NCBI RefSeq assembly: GCF_020921035.1
Contig: NC_063156.1
Span: forward strand, 10,800,501 to 10,864,500
Origin: Rhodamnia argentea
Lineage: Eukaryota > Streptophyta > Magnoliopsida > Myrtales > Myrtaceae
Direction: 5' to 3'
Length of the DNA: 64,000 bases
Positions 60,440 to 64,000 of the stretch are shown one piece after another. Under the pieces are notes generated by a model, which saw only the letters and a program-made list of their open reading frames with translations, had not been told where the DNA came from and made no database searches. The translations under genes and the position numbers were made by a program. Position 1 is the stretch's first letter; every line of letters starts with the position of its first letter.

Positions 60440-61777
60440 ATCCAAGGTGGCAGTCTGTCAGTTCCTACTTGTCCTCTAAGGCGCAGGTTGCTTTTTCATG
60501 GGCTAGTTTAGATTGTACATGATGTAGCTTTAATGTAAGGGCCACCATCGTAAGAAAAAGAAGGTCAACATGCGGGTGTGTTTGTATTCTGAAGTGGGCA
60601 GCGAAGCTGATGGTTGTTTCTAATGCTCGAAACTGCTGTGATGATGCCCCTCTTCCTCAGTCTGCAATATGCCTACCAAGAGTGAAAAGTTGAAACGGTG
60701 CCACACCAAATCTGAAGAGGTTACTCTTTTGACTTTGCATATCTTCATTCTGTGATGAACAGAACTTATGTCCTGAGGAACTCCTGGTACGTTTTGCTGT
60801 GATAAGATGGATCATTTCTCAGTATGGAGGTTCAATATTTTTTGAGGTGCCTTTTGCTGATGAAGTGATTACTTAATCATAATCACAGCTCAGTTTTAAT
60901 CTTGAATCTCAGATAGGAAGCTGATGTATGTCGCTTGTAATTTTAAAGAAATGGTCAGCTGGAGTCTCTGTGCTCATACTACCTTCATTGGGAAACTCCC
61001 AGGAGATGAAAGCCCGCTACTATGAGTTTCTATACCATCTTCCGATAGCGTTCTTTCTATCTTTTTTTGTCTAAACGGGGAGGGAGTCTTCTTGATAGGT
61101 CTTTGAGCCAGTATGGCATGAACATAAGCGACAATGGATATGGACCTTAAAATCGCCGTAAATTAATTTCATCATTTGTTTTCTGTGTTCTTTGAGAGTT
61201 ATGACTGGAGATCTCTATTAACGATCTGCCCATTTGCTCTTCTTTTCTCCGTTTGGGCCATAACTGTTCATTTTACGCTTCAATTTGAATATGTTGAAGT
61301 TTCCGGAATCATAATGGTTTAGTTCTTGTCTATGGACTCGGAGTTGGTAAAGACGTCGGGCAATATAATGGAACATCAGAAAAAGAGAAGCAGATCAATG
61401 TAATTGAGGATCAGGCTTGAAGACCGATAACTCGTCCTATTCACCAGGGACTGGAAGTCCTTGCATCATGGCGTTGCAAACAAAAAAGCCTAGTTTCTGG
61501 AAAATTTGATGACAGAACGAATCGAAAGAGCATTTGGGGGTTGATGACGATTCGCGATGTTGTCGTTGTCAAGAAGTACATCGAAAAGAAGTGAAAATAG
61601 AAAACGGGAATCAACATGTGAAGTCCATCTTTGCCGAGGCAACGTGTTTATGTAGTCCAGAAACTTGTATACAACAGGAAACCTGGAAGTTCGTCCCTGC
61701 ATTGCTGATCTGTTATCGAACTGTTTTGACTTAAGAGCAGCAAGCAGATGAGACCCTCTCGAATCTCATGTAGATTG
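60440..61777. other. 3' flank of NUP93, no gene recognised
   Basis: Probably 3' UTR followed by spacer. Short overlapping frames at 61490-61734 on both strands have no recognisable product. Confidence 0.45.
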
Positions 61778-61965
61778 GCCCCTCTAAAAGCCCCAGGATC
61801 CGACGGCATTGTCGGGAATGAGACAATTGATACTGTCCGTGGTTCCTTAGAATCCAGTAATATGAACACGAGGCTTGGCTAGACCGACATCAGTTTAATC
61901 CCTAAACAACTGAATGCTCGTAAATTTGCTCGTTTTCGTCCTATTAGCCTCTGTAACGCAGAATG
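61778..61965 (+). mobile_element. LINE reverse-transcriptase remnant
   Basis: One plus-strand frame reads APLKAPGSDGIVGNE, then after a single stop TDISLIPKQLNARKFARF and RPISLCN. These are the 'KAPGPDG' and 'LIPK...FRPISLCN' landmarks at the start of the L1-type reverse-transcriptase domain, in order and in the same frame. No other LINE part is seen nearby. Confidence 0.75.
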
Positions 61966-62159
61966 GCCGCCAGGCTGAGAGGTCAATTAACGAGAAGTTG
62001 TAGCTGAGAATCAGAGCCTTTACCAGTAGGAGTTTCGAAGTAAATTGATGAAAGGATACGGCGATACCGTGCAGGCTGTCCGATCACAGGTTTTGCGCAT
62101 ATCAGCCTTGATGCCCGCAAAAGCTTTTCCTTTCTGCTGAGACTTCATTATATGGGGGT

Positions 62160-63122
62160 TGTTGACACCTAATTTTGGCGGTCCCGTACTTTATTTTATT
62201 TTATTTTATTTTTCTCTGTAAAATAGAATATGTCTCATTTATTAAATATGCATGTTTTATTGTTTTTCTTTTGCAAATAGAAAATAAAATAAAAATACAC
62301 AAATCTAAAAATTTTTATAAGAAAATGTTTGAAAAGAAAAAGAAAAGAAAAGGAAAAAGGAATAAAATCAGATCAGGCCGGTCAAGCCCGCTCGGGCGAA
62401 GCTCGGCCCACCTTTTCTCCTCTTTCCCGCGAACAGGCTTACACTAGCAGCCCACCCAAGTCCTTTTTTTTTTCCCGCAAGCCCAGCTTTCTTCCTTCTC
62501 GCATGGGCCTAAGCGAACATCCCATTTTTCCTTTTATTTACCTACAGCCCATCTTCCCTTCTTTTTTCTCCTCAGTCCACACCTCATTTGTGTTATCAGC
62601 CCATTTGGTCCCCTATCCACTCACCAACTCCCTGCGCCATCACTACTCACGTCACTCACAATTACACCATGCATTTGACGTGGTCTTCTATCAACCCACG
62701 TTGACGTCAAACGGATTTTCCGCTTGTCCACACAAGCAAGCTTGGGAAAGGAGGCAACTTATGCATAAAACATGACAGAGTTGGCAGGCTAATGCCGTTA
62801 ATGGTTCGCTCGGGCTCCAAAAGAGGTTCGGTCCGAGAGAGAAGAAAGGGGAAAAAAACAAAGAAAGAGAGAAAAGCGGGCGCAAAAATATAGCAAAGGG
62901 AGGAGCATGTGCCGTTTTCTTTTTAGCTCTCGGCCTTACTCACGTTGAACTTGGCTAGAACCGATGAGCTTTTGCGACCACCGTTGTCCACCGACTCCCG
63001 GCCAATATCCTCTTGCTTCGGGTAAGTCCGCCTCGCTCCTCGCCCCCATATTTACCTGGATAGTTGACCACGGTTTGTTCACCTCATTTGTTGCACGTTT
63101 TAGACTTTGCCCGAGCCATCTC
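62160..63122 (+). mobile_element. Probable LTR fragment of another retrotransposon
   Basis: Starts TGTTGACACCTAATTTTGGC, a common plant LTR beginning. It continues as non-coding, CT-rich sequence up to the copia-type LTR at 63123. No end or partner LTR is visible, so this is an interpretation of the start motif and the lack of genes. Confidence 0.4.
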
Positions 63123-63618
63123 TGTTGGAAATTTCCTATAATATGGGCTTACATTAATTAATTGATTTTATGTTTTGAATACTCGGGTTAATGAATATTC
63201 CAATATATGTCTTGAACCCTTTAGTGATCTTATTGAATTGGGTTTTGACATCTATAAATTACAAGCCTAGTTGAGCAGCAAAATGTAGGCAATTATGTTT
63301 AACTGAAGCCCGTGATGGGAGGGGCCCAGTTAACGCACTAATGATTAGGGTTTGCTAGGTCCCCTCTCTAGCCTATAAAAGGATAGGTTATACCTATCGG
63401 TCGCTTTATCCCATTGAAAGCTGCTATAACGAAATATGCCATAGAGAGGAAGATCAGCATTCCAATAGATCGTTGATCTATCTTTCTTCTAGAATTGCAA
63501 TGGCTCAAACAGATACGCTTTAATTCTGCTACGTGTCTTAATTATGGTGTTCTACATTCGTATATTAGATCCGATTGTTCTTGTATAATTAGTGTTTATG
63601 CATTAATAAATAGTTACA
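63123..63618 (+). repeat. 5' LTR of a copia-type retrotransposon running off the window
   Basis: Begins TGTTGGAAATTT and ends AGTTACA, with TGT...ACA termini. Inside are a TATA box (TATAAAA at 63374) and an AATAAA at 63604. It is followed after two bases by a perfect Met-tRNA primer-binding site. The length is 496 bp. Orientation is plus; the internal region starts at 63619 and the window ends before any gag frame is evident. Confidence 0.78.
63374..63380 (+). promoter_or_regulatory. TATA box of the LTR promoter
   Basis: TATAAAA about 240 bp before the LTR end, at a usual position for a retrotransposon promoter. Confidence 0.6.
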
Positions 63619-63620
63619 TT

Positions 63621-63632
63621 TGGTATCAGAGC
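63621..63632 (+). other. Primer-binding site of the copia-type element
   Basis: TGGTATCAGAGC, the standard copia sequence complementary to the 3' end of initiator Met-tRNA, two bases after the LTR. Confidence 0.88.
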
Positions 63633-64000
63633 TAGATCATATATGATTGTAGAATCCATAAGGTTAATAACAATCGAATTTCAACTAGATCTTGATTACT
63701 TTCAATTCTAGGGTTCATATTTATGAACGAATCCTAAAATTTCGATTTTCCTCCGATTGGTTACTTTCGTTTCAAGGGTTCATATTAAGCTCGGATCTAA
63801 TTATCTAAAATAGCTTCGTTCATGTGTGACTTGATAACTTAGTTCTCTTGCGTGAATCAATCGTGTTTCTTTACGGGCTGCTATTTGTAGCGAAAGGGAT
63901 GTTGTTTAAGATCTTGTTAGGTTTTCGATAGATGTTTTCAGTGTATAATTGATATAGAACAGATGATCCTTAAGAATTACGATCGCCAGTAACTAGAGAA

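Noticed and set aside
1..64000. CRISPR arrays, operons or prokaryotic-type systems
   Set aside because: Repeats present are microsatellites, transposon ends or tandem duplications; the genes have introns, so bacterial-type features are not expected or seen.
1..64000. tRNA or rRNA genes
   Set aside because: No cloverleaf-like A/B box arrangement or rRNA core sequence was noticed on reading. A dedicated covariance search was not possible, so small RNAs cannot be excluded.

Overview
The window is nuclear DNA from a flowering plant. The evidence is intron-rich genes with GT-AG boundaries, an NLR resistance gene, a land-plant autoinhibited Ca2+-ATPase, plant-type LTR and LINE retrotransposons and many small DNA transposons. 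The proteins read as eudicot. GC-rich 'GAGGGC/GCCCTC' motifs inside AT-rich repeats remind me of Myrtaceae genomes, but that is only an impression.

Layout from left to right. (1) 64-210 (-): first coding exon of S-formylglutathione hydrolase; the rest lies beyond the left edge. (2) 287-4562: degenerate Ty1/copia element (-), inserted between that gene and a divergent small coiled-coil protein gene (4807-5987, +). (3) 6631-19547: transposon-rich block. It holds two PIF/Harbinger elements in head-to-head inverted orientation (6631-10266 and 10686-14234), a hAT-like element with a perfect 8-bp duplication (14979-15692) and a non-autonomous Harbinger-like element (18152-19544). (4) 20079-23818 (+): Golgi UDP-uronic acid transporter, 4 exons, 308 aa. 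(5) 26524-29163 (+): CC-NBS-LRR gene whose likely terminal intron contains a 5'-truncated LINE with an 18-bp target duplication. (6) 32107-41920 (-): ACA4/ACA11-type Ca2+-ATPase, 7 exons, 1042 aa. Its 5.8-kb first intron contains a broken DnaJ gene fragment arranged as a long inverted repeat. (7) 46769-49781 (-): MAM33/p32-type mitochondrial glycoprotein family gene, 3 exons, 203 aa. (8) 51389-60439 (+): nuclear pore protein NUP93, 15 exons, 863 aa, with a GC-AG last intron. (9) 61778-64000: LINE remnant, then LTR sequence ending in a copia-type 5' LTR and primer-binding site that run off the right edge.

The genes do not form a pathway. They are unrelated housekeeping genes (formaldehyde detoxification, nucleotide-sugar transport, Ca2+ export, mitochondrial matrix protein, nuclear pore) plus one immune receptor. 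All exon sets given for complete genes add up to open reading frames with consistent splice phases. I found no undescribed multi-gene system. The most unusual structure is the DnaJ inverted repeat inside the Ca2+-ATPase intron, which could fold into a long hairpin when the gene is transcribed.
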